DNA from: Ochrobactrum vermis
Lineage (GTDB): Bacteria > Pseudomonadota > Alphaproteobacteria > Rhizobiales > Rhizobiaceae
Assembly (NCBI RefSeq): GCF_002975205.1
Contig: NZ_PCOC01000001.1
Location: forward strand, 2,359,001-2,423,000
Reading direction: 5' to 3'
Length of the DNA stretch: 64,000 bases
Positions 27,946 through 37,343 of the stretch are shown here, piece after piece. Within the stretch, counting starts at the first letter, position 1, and each line of letters begins with the position of its first letter. The notes beneath the pieces were generated by a model. That model was not told the DNA's origin and made no database searches. It saw only the letters and a program-made list of their open reading frames with translations. The position numbers were made by a program, and so were the translations under genes.

Positions 27946-29208
27946 TCAGTTCCGAAAACGTTGTGGCTTGAAAGGTTCAATATCGATTACAGGCGCGGTA
28001 CCCGTGATGAGATCGCGGATAAGCCGCCCGGTTGCAGCCGATTGTGTGAGGCCCAGATGGCCATGGCCGAAGCCGTAATAGATGTTTCCGCCTGCAGAGG
28101 CCCGGCCAATGACCGGTACGGAATCCGGCATGGACGGCCGATAGCCCATCCATTGCCGCCCGCCCTCGGTGCGAAGGCCCGGCAAAAACATGGAGGCCTT
28201 CATTAGCATGGCCTCGGATCGCGCGAAATTGGGCGGTAGGTCGAGCCCGCCGAATTCCACGGCGCCGCCCACACGCAGGCCGGTTTCCATCGGCGTGACC
28301 ACAAAGCCATGGCCGGGGAATGTCAGCTGCCGCTTCACATCGAAACTGCCAACAGGCAGTGTCGTATTATAACCGCGCTCCGTATCGAGTGGCACAGCAT
28401 CGCCAAAACCTTTGGCAAGATCGCGAGACCAGGCGCCCGTCATCAGGACAAGATGCGCCGCCTTGATTTCGGTTCCATCCACGAGGCGAACGCTTGCCCC
28501 GCCATTACCCGGTCCTGCGCTCGTGACTTTAGCCTGAAGAAAGCGTGCACCCATGCTTTCGGCATAGGCCCAGATTGCCTTGCCGAACAGTTTTGGATCG
28601 CTGACATTCTTCCAGCCGGGAACAAAAGTTCCGGCGACGAAACGCGGACTCAGGCCCGGCTGCAATTCAACAAGCCGGTTGCCGCGCACGTGTTCATAGG
28701 CAATTCCTGCCTTCTCGCGAACATCCCAGCCTGGCTGCGAGGCGGCAAGCTCTGCTTCACTTTCATAGAGTTCCAGATTGCCGTTCTCGCGCAACCTGTC
28801 GCGCAATCCCGCACGATCGATGAGCGCCATCATCTCGCTGCCTGCAAGACGCATGATGTCCGCCTGCGCAACCGCAGTTTTTGCCAGCGCATCTGCGCTA
28901 CTCGCACGCCAGAAACGGTAGAGCCAAGGCACCATCTTTGGAAAATAGGACGGACGGATGGTAAATGGACCGAGCGGATCCATCAGCCAGCCCGGCACCT
29001 TGCGCATCACGCCTTTGGAGGCAAGCGGAAGAATATCGGAAAATGCCAGCGCCGCCGCATTGCCTGAACTGGTTTCTTCGCAAATGCCACTTCTGTCGAC
29101 GACCAGAACCTGGCGTCCCGCCTCGGCAAGCAAGGCGGCTGTGGCGACACCGACAATACCGCCACCGATAATGAGAACATCCTGCTGACCCTGTGGATCA
29201 GATTTCAT
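27946..29208 (-). CDS. FAD-dependent D-amino-acid dehydrogenase, probably cis-4-hydroxy-D-proline specific
   Basis: A 420-residue DadA-type flavoprotein. The FAD-binding Rossmann motif is IIGGGIVGVATA at 13-24 with VVDRSGICEETSSGNAAAL following. The C-terminal FAD-contact region is YYGFGHGHLGLTQSAATGRLI. The ATG has GGGGAG 9 bases upstream. It is the first gene of a two-gene unit with the hydroxyproline epimerase, so the likely substrate is cis-4-hydroxy-D-proline, oxidised to a pyrroline carboxylate. The later steps (deaminase and semialdehyde dehydrogenase) are not in this window. General D-amino-acid oxidation is the alternative. Confidence 0.88.
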   Translation of the reverse strand: MKSDPQGQQDVLIIGGGIVGVATAALLAEAGRQVLVVDRSGICEETSSGNAAALAFSDILPLASKGVMRKVPGWLMDPLGPFTIRPSYFPKMVPWLYRFWRASSADALAKTAVAQADIMRLAGSEMMALIDRAGLRDRLRENGNLELYESEAELAASQPGWDVREKAGIAYEHVRGNRLVELQPGLSPRFVAGTFVPGWKNVSDPKLFGKAIWAYAESMGARFLQAKVTSAGPGNGGASVRLVDGTEIKAAHLVLMTGAWSRDLAKGFGDAVPLDTERGYNTTLPVGSFDVKRQLTFPGHGFVVTPMETGLRVGGAVEFGGLDLPPNFARSEAMLMKASMFLPGLRTEGGRQWMGYRPSMPDSVPVIGRASAGGNIYYGFGHGHLGLTQSAATGRLIRDLITGTAPVIDIEPFKPQRFRN

Positions 29209-29433
29209 CTTTTACGGCTCCCCACCGGATTCAATTTTACCCACAGTCCGCAATGGTCAAAAGCCGGACGGCGTCTATGGTTCGATCCATCGGCACTCGA
29301 CATAGTTTCAACGCCAGTCACCCCGGCTTTGTCCATCGATTTTTTGGAATGACGCTGTGCTGAAAGTTCGCCATCGCTTGAAAAAGCCACAAAAGCAGAT
29401 TTAGGGATCAACCAACCCACATCACACCGTATT

Positions 29434-29452
29434 GATATATCAGAGATATATC
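29434..29452. promoter_or_regulatory. Double GATATATC operator candidate
   Basis: GATATATC, itself a palindrome, occurs at 29434-29441 and 29445-29452, 11 bp apart. It lies between the divergent dehydrogenase and GntR genes, about 50 bp before the regulator's ATG. Confidence 0.5.
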
Positions 29453-29501
29453 TGTAGGATTGAACTATGTCAATCGTCGTAACCACAAGGCATGGACACG
29501 C

Positions 29502-30197
29502 ATGGAAGAGACGAATGTTCGAGACAGGCTGGCACGGAACCCGGCAAGCATGCCGCTGGCGACCATGGACGGCTGGGGCAGCGAAAGCCTGGCCGAGCAG
29601 GCTTATCGTATTCTGGAACGTTCCATCGTCACGCTGGAACTGGAACCGGGCACTGTCGTCAACGAGCGCGCGCTCATCGAGCTGACCGGCATGGGTCGCA
29701 CGCCGATGCGCGAAGCCATTCAACGGCTTGCGTGGGAAGGCCTCGTGGAAGTGCGACCGCGGTCCGGCATCGCCATAGCGCCGATTGATCCGAAGGATTT
29801 TATCAAGGTGCTGGATGCCCGCGAGGGTGTCGAGCGCGTTCTGGCACGCGATGCGGCGCGCTTCGGCAGTCCGCGCGATTATGAACGGCTTGAAGCCGCC
29901 GCAGCCGCCATGCGGCAGGCCATTCCCACCGAGGACGTGGCGCTGTTTCTAGACGCTGACAAGGCATTCGACATTGTTCTGGGCACGGCGGCAAGCAATC
30001 CCTATGCCGCCCGTATCGCAGCACCCTTGCAAACCCACAGCCGCCGCTTCTGGTTTCGCCTTCGTCCATCGACCGGAATATCCGGTTCGGCCAACGCCCA
30101 TGCGACACTGATCGAGGCGATCATTTCCCGCCAACCGGAGCGGGCCAGCGATACGGCCAGCGAACTGATGACCTATCTGCGCACCCTTGCGCCCTGA
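29502..30197 (+). CDS. GntR-family (FadR/VanR type) regulator
   Basis: A 231-residue regulator. The winged helix-turn-helix is at about 25-90 (VNERALIELTGMGRTPMREAIQRL and the wing VRPRSGIAI), followed by an all-helical FCD-type ligand domain with conserved D-x-x-x-x-x-H-like residues (DADKAFDIVL, then HATLIEAII near the end). The start is uncertain. ATG 29502 is preferred; an in-frame TTG at 29460 overlaps the operator-like repeat. It is divergent from the hydroxyproline dehydrogenase-epimerase pair and probably controls it in response to a hydroxyproline-derived ligand. This is inference from position. Confidence 0.88.
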   Translation: MEETNVRDRLARNPASMPLATMDGWGSESLAEQAYRILERSIVTLELEPGTVVNERALIELTGMGRTPMREAIQRLAWEGLVEVRPRSGIAIAPIDPKDFIKVLDAREGVERVLARDAARFGSPRDYERLEAAAAAMRQAIPTEDVALFLDADKAFDIVLGTAASNPYAARIAAPLQTHSRRFWFRLRPSTGISGSANAHATLIEAIISRQPERASDTASELMTYLRTLAP

Positions 30198-30223
30198 ATC
30201 TCGGCGCGATCAGGCAGAAGGCA

Positions 30224-30439
30224 TCACCGTGTCCGCAATGACCGGCGCGTCCGCTCATTGGTCCGGATAGCTGTTGCCGTTGTCGGACCAATATCGAAAA
30301 CCAGCCCTTCATCGGTGTTGATGCGATTTTGGGCCAGAGCGTAGGCATGACGTGTCCCGCGCTCCATATCCTTTGCCTGCACCGAAACGATGGACAGAAT
30401 TGCACTTAGGCCGATAACCGCCTGAGACGAATAATGCAT
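30224..30439 (-). CDS. Small possible secreted protein
   Basis: A 71-residue frame with ATG at 30439 and a good GGGGAG site 8 bases upstream. The N-terminus (SSQAVIGLSAILSIVSVQA) looks like a short signal peptide with cleavage after VQA; the rest is hydrophilic and Arg/Thr-rich at the end. I do not recognise the family. It lies between the convergent end of the GntR gene and the MarR gene terminator, in a region otherwise without genes. It may be a real lineage-specific protein or chance. Confidence 0.4.
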   Translation of the reverse strand: MHYSSQAVIGLSAILSIVSVQAKDMERGTRHAYALAQNRINTDEGLVFDIGPTTATAIRTNERTRRSLRTR

Positions 30440-30613
30440 CTAAAACGCTCCCCGTGCAGGTTCCCACAACTGATGGCGATGTCAGTGAGCCGTTCACCTG
30501 CGACCGAAAGGTGGCGTGATACGTCAGATTTCGAGACGCTCGCTGACGAAACCGTGATCGTGGGAGTATTTCTGGCTTGAGCGCTGGCGGCGGTGCACCG
30601 GATTGCGCGACCA

Positions 30614-30642
30614 AATAAAAAGCCGAAGCTCACGCTTCGGCT
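30614..30642 (-). terminator. Terminator of the MarR gene
   Basis: Perfect stem AGCCGAAGC/GCTTCGGCT with a TCAC loop, followed on the minus strand by TTTTTATTT. It lies 30 bases past the stop. Confidence 0.9.
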
Positions 30643-30671
30643 CTATCACCATTGTTGGGACTGAAGTCCAT

Positions 30672-31109
30672 TCAATGAGTTTTATTCATCGATTCCGACA
30701 TTTTGCGGAGCACATTGAGCGCAATGCTCACTTCCTCATCACTCACGCCTTCCAGCAGGTCCTCGCGAACATCACCGGCGAGCTTCACGACCTGTTCGGC
30801 CAGAATTTTGCCCTCCGCCGTCATCACCACCCGCTTGGCGCGGCGATCGCCCTGAACCGTCTGCCGTTCGATGAATGATTGACGCTCCAGACCGTCGAGC
30901 AGGCGAACCATGGTCGCATTCTCGATTTCCAGCGCTTCTGCCAGTTCCTTCTGATACAGGCCTTCCTGTTCGATCAGGGCAAGCAAGGTGCGCGCCCGGG
31001 CCAGCGTCAGCCCACGCTCCTTCACACGCGCATCGAAAACGGTGCGAAGCCTGCGATTAACCTTCGCCATGGCATCAATCATTTCAGCTTTGAGATCTGC
31101 CGTATCCAT
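30672..31109 (-). CDS. MarR-family transcriptional regulator
   Basis: A 145-residue winged helix-turn-helix protein. The DNA-binding part is YQKELAEALEIENATMVRLLDGLERQSFIER, with the wing DRRAKRVVMTAEGKIL; helices at both ends would form the dimer interface. The central motif (TMVRLLDGLE) resembles SlyA-type regulators. Monocistronic, with a clear terminator. A 14-bp palindrome ATTAGT-AA-ACTAAT lies 16 bp before the start, typical for autorepression. No divergent transporter gene is adjacent, so the regulon lies elsewhere. Confidence 0.92.
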   Translation of the reverse strand: MDTADLKAEMIDAMAKVNRRLRTVFDARVKERGLTLARARTLLALIEQEGLYQKELAEALEIENATMVRLLDGLERQSFIERQTVQGDRRAKRVVMTAEGKILAEQVVKLAGDVREDLLEGVSDEEVSIALNVLRKMSESMNKTH

Positions 31110-31125
31110 GCCAACCGCCTTATAT

Positions 31126-31139
31126 ATTAGTAAACTAAT
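31126..31139. promoter_or_regulatory. MarR operator candidate
   Basis: ATTAGTAAACTAAT, two perfect 6-bp arms around AA, 16 bp upstream of the MarR gene start. TTAGT/ACTAA half sites are the usual shape of MarR-family targets. Confidence 0.55.
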
Positions 31140-31267
31140 GATTATAGATTTGGATAAATCGCTGGCGAACTATTTTCAAGTGAACTTCCTGAACTCACGC
31201 AAGCGTGATGGGATTCGACGCCGATATGGCGGCACAGCAAAGAAATTCACCGTCAAACCAGTGATCT

Positions 31268-31296
31268 AAAAAAGAAAAAGCGGGCCAAAGCCCGCT
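31268..31296 (-). terminator. Terminator of the atp operon
   Basis: Stem AGCGGGC/GCCCGCT (31279-31285, 31290-31296) with a 4-base loop, then TTTTTCTTTTTT on the minus strand. It follows the atpC stop by about 30 bases. Confidence 0.92.
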
Positions 31297-31324
31297 CTCC
31301 CGAAAAACATCAAATTGCCACCTG

Positions 31325-31732
31325 TCAGGCAGGCATGATCGTGCCCTGCAGCGTCATCAGCTGATGCAGGAAGATTTCCGCCTTGGTACGATGTTCATTG
31401 GACGAAGCGTCGTCCAGAGCCTCGCGGGCATGATCGATGCGGCGCTGAATATCTGCCGGGTCGATATCGTCCACATGGGTCGCCGATTCGGCCAGAACGG
31501 TGCAGCCCTGCGGGGTAATATCGGCAAAACCGCCGAAGACCACGTAGGAGTCGGACTTGCCATCGGCAAGCTTCACCGAAACGACACCCGGCATGATCGT
31601 CGTCATCAGCGGCGAATGACCGGCGAGAGCCGTCAGATAGCCTTCGCTACCCGGAATGACGACTTCCGTCACCTGCGCGGAAAGCAGGAGTCGTTCAGGC
31701 GACACGAGTTCGAATTGGAAAGCTTGAGCCAT
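31325..31732 (-). CDS. atpC: ATP synthase F1 epsilon subunit
   Basis: A 135-residue epsilon subunit, the central-stalk protein that regulates rotary catalysis. The N-terminal beta-sandwich (FELVSPERLLLSAQVTEVVIPGSEG, with the conserved GHSPLMT at about 41-47) is followed by the C-terminal helical hairpin from about 88. ATG 31732, with GTGAGA upstream, is preferred over one three codons earlier. It is the last gene of atpHAGDC and ends in a strong terminator. The gap before it, after atpD, contains a repeat and a hairpin. Confidence 0.96.
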   Translation of the reverse strand: MAQAFQFELVSPERLLLSAQVTEVVIPGSEGYLTALAGHSPLMTTIMPGVVSVKLADGKSDSYVVFGGFADITPQGCTVLAESATHVDDIDPADIQRRIDHAREALDDASSNEHRTKAEIFLHQLMTLQGTIMPA

Positions 31733-31751
31733 GGTTCTCACTTGAATTCAA

Positions 31752-31798
31752 AAGCATGAGTCCGAAAGGTGGAGACCGGTTTTCGGAAAACCATGCTT
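31752..31798. repeat. RIME-like palindrome in the atpD-atpC gap
   Basis: Arms AAGCATG and CATGCTT enclose a TCCGAAAGGTGG-AGACCGGTTTTCGGA core. It lies 20 bp upstream of the atpC start and would be transcribed within the atp mRNA. Confidence 0.7.
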
Positions 31799-31814
31799 AA
31801 ACAAAATGATTGGC

Positions 31815-31846
31815 TTTCACGGCGGGCCTTGCGGCCCACCGTGAAA
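31815..31846. other. Hairpin between atpD and atpC
   Basis: A 14-bp stem with one G-U pair (31815-31828 with 31833-31846) and a 4-base loop, 10 bases past the atpD stop. On the minus strand no clean T-run follows, so it is more likely an mRNA stability or processing element than a full terminator. Confidence 0.6.
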
Positions 31847-31855
31847 CTCAATTCA

Positions 31856-33418
<1,563 letters not shown>

Positions 33419-33431
33419 TTACCTTCCGTTA

Positions 33432-33474
33432 GCATGGTCCCGAAAAGTTGCAGACTTCCCGGATAAGACCATGC
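33432..33474. repeat. RIME-like palindrome in the atpG-atpD gap
   Basis: Perfect arms GCATGGTC and GACCATGC around CCGAAAAGTTGCAGACTTCCCGG. It fills most of the 70-bp gap, inside the operon transcript. Confidence 0.75.
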
Positions 33475-33482
33475 GGTAAACC

Positions 33483-34361
33483 CTAGAGCGCTTCCGCGCC
33501 CGAAATGATTTCGATCAGTTCCTTGGTGATCTGAGCCTGACGCTGACGGTTATACGTGATCGACAACTTGTTGATCATGTCACCGGCATTACGCGTCGCA
33601 TTGTCCATCGCGCTCATCTTCGCGCCCATTTCGCCCGCCACATTTTCCAAGAGAGCGCGGAAAATCTGGACCGAAATATTGCGCGGGATCAGCGTGCTCA
33701 GGATCGCCGCAGGATCAGGTTCGTACTCATAAATCGCATCGCCTGCAGTGTCCGCCTGCGCAACGTCACCAGCCGAAGCCGGAATGAGCTGCTGTGCAGT
33801 TGGAATCTGTGCAATCACCGACTTGAATTCGGAATAGAACAGGGTGCAGACATCAAATGCGCCTTGTTCAAACAGCTCGATCACCTTGTGGCCGATCTGG
33901 TCGGCATGCACAAAAGCGAGCTGCTTGACTTCGCGCAGATTGACATGGTCGATGATCAGAGAGGCAAATTCGCGACGCAGAATATCTGCGCCCTTCTTGC
34001 CGACCGTGATGATCTTGACCGTCTTGCCTTCAGCGAGGAGCTTGCGGGTATGATCGCGCGCCAGGCGTGCGATCTGCGAATTGAAACCGCCGCAAAGGCC
34101 ACGTTCTGCAGTGCAGACGACGAGCAGATGCACGTCATCCTTACCCGTACCGGCCATCAACGCCGGTGCATCTTCACCGCTGACATTCTGCGCGATATTC
34201 GCGAGAACGGCACCCATGCGCTGCGAGTAAGGCCGTGCGGCCTCTGCAGCTTCCTGGGCACGGCGCAGCTTCGCCGCGGCGACCATCTGCATCGCCTTGG
34301 TGATTTTCTGCGTCGCCTTGACCGAGGCGATACGGTTTCTCAGATCCTTTAGTGAAGGCAT
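33483..34361 (-). CDS. atpG: ATP synthase F1 gamma subunit
   Basis: A 292-residue central-stalk subunit whose coiled-coil termini form the rotating shaft. The N-terminal helix opens [20 protein letters not shown], and the C-terminal helix contains the signature [28 protein letters not shown] in order, with [15 protein letters not shown] at the end. Length fits the family. It lies 21 bases after atpA in atpHAGDC. Confidence 0.97.
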   Translation of the reverse strand: MPSLKDLRNRIASVKATQKITKAMQMVAAAKLRRAQEAAEAARPYSQRMGAVLANIAQNVSGEDAPALMAGTGKDDVHLLVVCTAERGLCGGFNSQIARLARDHTRKLLAEGKTVKIITVGKKGADILRREFASLIIDHVNLREVKQLAFVHADQIGHKVIELFEQGAFDVCTLFYSEFKSVIAQIPTAQQLIPASAGDVAQADTAGDAIYEYEPDPAAILSTLIPRNISVQIFRALLENVAGEMGAKMSAMDNATRNAGDMINKLSITYNRQRQAQITKELIEIISGAEAL

Positions 34362-34382
34362 CCGTTCATCCCGTCACAAAAT

Positions 34383-35912
34383 TCAAGCGAAAGACTTGGC
34401 GAACGCGTCGACCGCTGCCTTGAGCTTTGCTTTGATGTTGTCGGTGAGCGCCTTTTCGTCGCGGATCGCATCCAGCACATCCTTGTGCTCGGTGCGCAGC
34501 GAAGAAAGTAGACCTGCTTCGAACTTGCCAACCTGGTTGACGGCGATCTTGTCGAGATAGCCATTCACGCCGGCGAAAATCACGGCAACCTGTTCTTCTG
34601 TCTTGAGCGGCGAGAACTGTGGCTGCTTGAGAAGCTCGGTCAGACGTGCGCCACGGTTCAGCAAACGCTGGGTCGAGGCATCGAGATCCGAACCGAACTG
34701 TGCGAAGGCGGCCATTTCACGATACTGGGCAAGCTCGCCCTTGATCGAACCGGCAACCTGCTTCATGGCCTTGACCTGAGCGGACGAACCAACGCGGGAA
34801 ACCGACAGACCGACGTTAACAGCCGGACGGATACCCTGATAGAACAGGTTGGTTTCGAGGAAGATCTGGCCGTCGGTGATCGAGATCACGTTGGTCGGAA
34901 TGAAGGCCGAAACGTCGTTGCCCTGCGTTTCGATGACCGGCAGAGCCGTCAGCGAGCCAGCGCCGTTTTCGTCGTTGAGCTTTGCAGCGCGTTCGAGAAG
35001 ACGGGAGTGCAGATAGAAAACGTCGCCCGGATAAGCTTCACGGCCCGGAGGACGACGAAGCAGAAGGGACATCTGACGGTAAGCAACAGCCTGCTTGGAC
35101 AGATCGTCATAACCGATGAGAGCGTGCTGACCGTTGTCACGGAAATATTCGCCCATTGCGCAGCCTGCGAACGGAGCGAGGTACTGCATCGGAGCCGGAT
35201 CGGAAGCGGTAGCCGCAACAACGATCGAATATTCGAGAGCGCCGCGTTCTTCGAGAACCTTGACGAACTGAGCAACAGTCGAACGCTTCTGGCCGATAGC
35301 AACGTAAACGCAATAAAGCTTTTCGCTGTCCGGGCCGTTGTCGTGGATCGGCTTCTGATTCAGGAAGGTGTCGAGAATGATGGCGGTCTTGCCGGTCTGA
35401 CGGTCACCGATGACCAGCTCGCGCTGACCACGACCAACCGGGATCAGAGCGTCAACAGCCTTGAGGCCAGTCGACATTGGCTCATGAACCGACTTACGCG
35501 GAATGATGCCCGGTGCCTTGACGTCGACGCGGCGACGCTCGGTAGCAACGATTGGGCCCTTGCCGTCGATCGGGTTGCCGAGAGCATCGACAACACGGCC
35601 GAGCAGGCCCGGACCGACAGGAACGTCAACGATTGCGCCTGTACGCTTGACGACGTCGCCTTCCTTGATGTCACGGTCGGCACCGAAGATAACGACACCA
35701 ACATTGTCGCTTTCAAGGTTCAGCGCCATGCCGCGAATACCACCAGGGAATTCGACCATTTCACCAGCCTGAACATTGTCCAGACCATAGACGCGAGCAA
35801 TACCGTCACCGACGGACAGAACCTGACCGACCTCGGAGACCTCAGCCTCCTTGCCGAAGTTCTTGATTTGCTCTTTCAGGATAGCGGAAATTTCCGCGGC
35901 GCGGATGTCCAT
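34383..35912 (-). CDS. atpA: ATP synthase F1 alpha subunit
   Basis: A 509-residue non-catalytic nucleotide-binding subunit. The P-loop is GDRQTGKT at 169-176; the arginine-finger block reads [16 protein letters not shown] 35912 shares one base with the atpH stop (TGATG), so the two genes are translationally coupled, and AAAGAGG is the ribosome-binding site. Length and all conserved blocks fit bacterial alpha subunits. Confidence 0.98.
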   Translation of the reverse strand: MDIRAAEISAILKEQIKNFGKEAEVSEVGQVLSVGDGIARVYGLDNVQAGEMVEFPGGIRGMALNLESDNVGVVIFGADRDIKEGDVVKRTGAIVDVPVGPGLLGRVVDALGNPIDGKGPIVATERRRVDVKAPGIIPRKSVHEPMSTGLKAVDALIPVGRGQRELVIGDRQTGKTAIILDTFLNQKPIHDNGPDSEKLYCVYVAIGQKRSTVAQFVKVLEERGALEYSIVVAATASDPAPMQYLAPFAGCAMGEYFRDNGQHALIGYDDLSKQAVAYRQMSLLLRRPPGREAYPGDVFYLHSRLLERAAKLNDENGAGSLTALPVIETQGNDVSAFIPTNVISITDGQIFLETNLFYQGIRPAVNVGLSVSRVGSSAQVKAMKQVAGSIKGELAQYREMAAFAQFGSDLDASTQRLLNRGARLTELLKQPQFSPLKTEEQVAVIFAGVNGYLDKIAVNQVGKFEAGLLSSLRTEHKDVLDAIRDEKALTDNIKAKLKAAVDAFAKSFA

Positions 35913-36472
35913 CAGCCGACCTCTTTCAGTGCAAGCTTAAGAGAAGAAAGTTTGGTGCGAAGGGACGTGTCGATCTGACGCGAACCCATCTTGACGATAA
36001 GACCGCCGAGGATCGACGGATCGACGGTGACGTTGATCGTCACGTCCTTGCCGGCCACGCCCTTCAGCGTTGCCTTCAATTCGTTCTGCTGCGCGGCACT
36101 CAAGTCGTGCGCGGAAAGAACATCGGCGGAAATCTCGCCACGATGTTCAGCAGCAATCTTGCGGAAAGCGGCGACAATGCCCGGCAGCGCGAAGAGACGG
36201 CGGTTCCGCGCGACAACGCGCAGGAAATTCCCGACCAGACCCTTGATGCCTGCCTTATCGGCAAGAGCGCCGATGGCGTGAAGCTGATCTTCCGAAGAAA
36301 ATACCGGACTGGAGATCAGCCGCTTGAGGTCTTCGCTTCCGCTCAGAAGCGCCTCGAAACGGTCAAGATCTTTTTCCACAGCTGCAACGGATTTCGCATC
36401 GAGCGCTAGCTCGAAAAGCGATCCGGCGTAGCGCTGTGCGACACCTGAAATGAGCGAAGACGTTTCAGCCAC
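35912..36472 (-). CDS. atpH: ATP synthase F1 delta subunit
   Basis: A 186-residue peripheral-stalk subunit (the mitochondrial OSCP equivalent). The N-terminal helical bundle starts [16 protein letters not shown]; the C-terminal part has the signature [21 protein letters not shown]. The start is a GTG at 36472 with GAGCAGG 6 bases upstream, which agrees with the N-terminus I recall for Brucella; a TTG two codons earlier is in frame. It is the first gene of atpHAGDC. The Fo genes are not in this window, the usual split arrangement in Rhizobiales. Confidence 0.96.
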   Translation of the reverse strand: MAETSSLISGVAQRYAGSLFELALDAKSVAAVEKDLDRFEALLSGSEDLKRLISSPVFSSEDQLHAIGALADKAGIKGLVGNFLRVVARNRRLFALPGIVAAFRKIAAEHRGEISADVLSAHDLSAAQQNELKATLKGVAGKDVTINVTVDPSILGGLIVKMGSRQIDTSLRTKLSSLKLALKEVG

Positions 36473-36726
36473 GAACAACCTGCTCTCTACGTTGAAACCA
36501 TCCTTTTGAGGCCCAATCTTGTTCAGGACGCCAAACTGATGATTTTATTGAATGTTTCCGGAAAACCACTGACGCGCGAGCACGTCAACACCGAAATGTG
36601 ATTGCCGTCTAGCATAGACGAACAGGACTCGCAACACGCGAATCCGGCACTTTTGTGTAAGATTTACCGCCTTTCGCGGTCAAAAAAGTCGCATCCACCG
36701 AAGCGAAGCTGCCTTGTGCCATGCAG

Positions 36727-36747
36727 CCTGCACGTCTGACGTGCAGG
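36727..36747. repeat. Perfect 21-bp palindrome near the DUF4345-like gene
   Basis: CCTGCACGTC-T-GACGTGCAGG, 10-bp arms around a single base, 17 bases past the stop codon of the membrane-protein gene. No T-run follows on either strand. It could be a factor-dependent end signal or a binding site within the upstream region of atpH. Confidence 0.6.
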
Positions 36748-36763
36748 ACCGGCCGGTTTCCGC

Positions 36764-37177
36764 TCAGGAAAGGAAGCCGAAAGCATAAAGCAGCGGACCT
36801 GCTGCAAGCACGAACTCAACCAGTGCGGCGAGACTGCCATAGAAGCGCCCGCCCGCCGGTCCGCCCTTGCGCCCGCCTGCGTCCGACATCATCGAAATGA
36901 AGCGTCCGAACAGCGCAAATCCCCAAACGGCGCCCAGCACGACCCAGAGAAAGGGCTGCGCGAAAACGAGGCAGCCAAGCCCCACACCGAGATAAGGTCC
37001 GGCCAGCGTCGCACGGATCGAGCCATAGCCTTCGGGACGGCCATTGATCGGCTGGAGCCGCAACAGCTTCATCGCTATACCGGGCGCAAAAAGCATGACC
37101 AAACCGGCAAGCGCGGTTATGGCGGCAGCGCCCCAGGCAAGCCATTCTCCGGTCGTGGCAGGAAGATAGAATTCCAT
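36764..37177 (-). CDS. Four-helix membrane protein, DUF4345-like
   Basis: A 137-residue hydrophobic protein with four predicted membrane segments. Between segments 1 and 2 is the block ITALAGLVMLFAPGIAMKLL, followed by RPEGYGSIRATLAGPYLGVG, which resembles the DUF4345 family. ATG 37177 follows GAGGG by 8 bases; the frame stays open upstream to 37291 but would extend through the palindromic repeat at 37211-37253. Function unknown. It lies between priA and atpH on the same strand. Confidence 0.75.
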   Translation of the reverse strand: MEFYLPATTGEWLAWGAAAITALAGLVMLFAPGIAMKLLRLQPINGRPEGYGSIRATLAGPYLGVGLGCLVFAQPFLWVVLGAVWGFALFGRFISMMSDAGGRKGGPAGGRFYGSLAALVEFVLAAGPLLYAFGFLS

Positions 37178-37210
37178 CGCAATTACCCTCATCGTTTCTT
37201 GCCGTATTAA

Positions 37211-37253
37211 CATGCCTCCCAAAAGTGGAACCGCTTTTGGGATAAAGACATGC
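37211..37253. repeat. RIME-like palindromic repeat
   Basis: CATG ends enclose CCCAAAAGTGGAACCGCTTTTGGG, a near-perfect inner stem. It is located between priA and the DUF4345-like gene. Confidence 0.65.
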
Positions 37254-37343
37254 GAAGAGACAATCAGACAGACAGCTCCCCGCGATCGCAATGAACTGAA
37301 ATTCAGTAGCCGAATTTCCGTCGATCTTCCACGCCTTTACAGG

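Noticed and set aside
30309..30614. Alternative minus-strand frame overlapping the small secreted candidate
   Set aside because: No start signal and no recognisable sequence; it runs to the edge of the MarR terminator stem.
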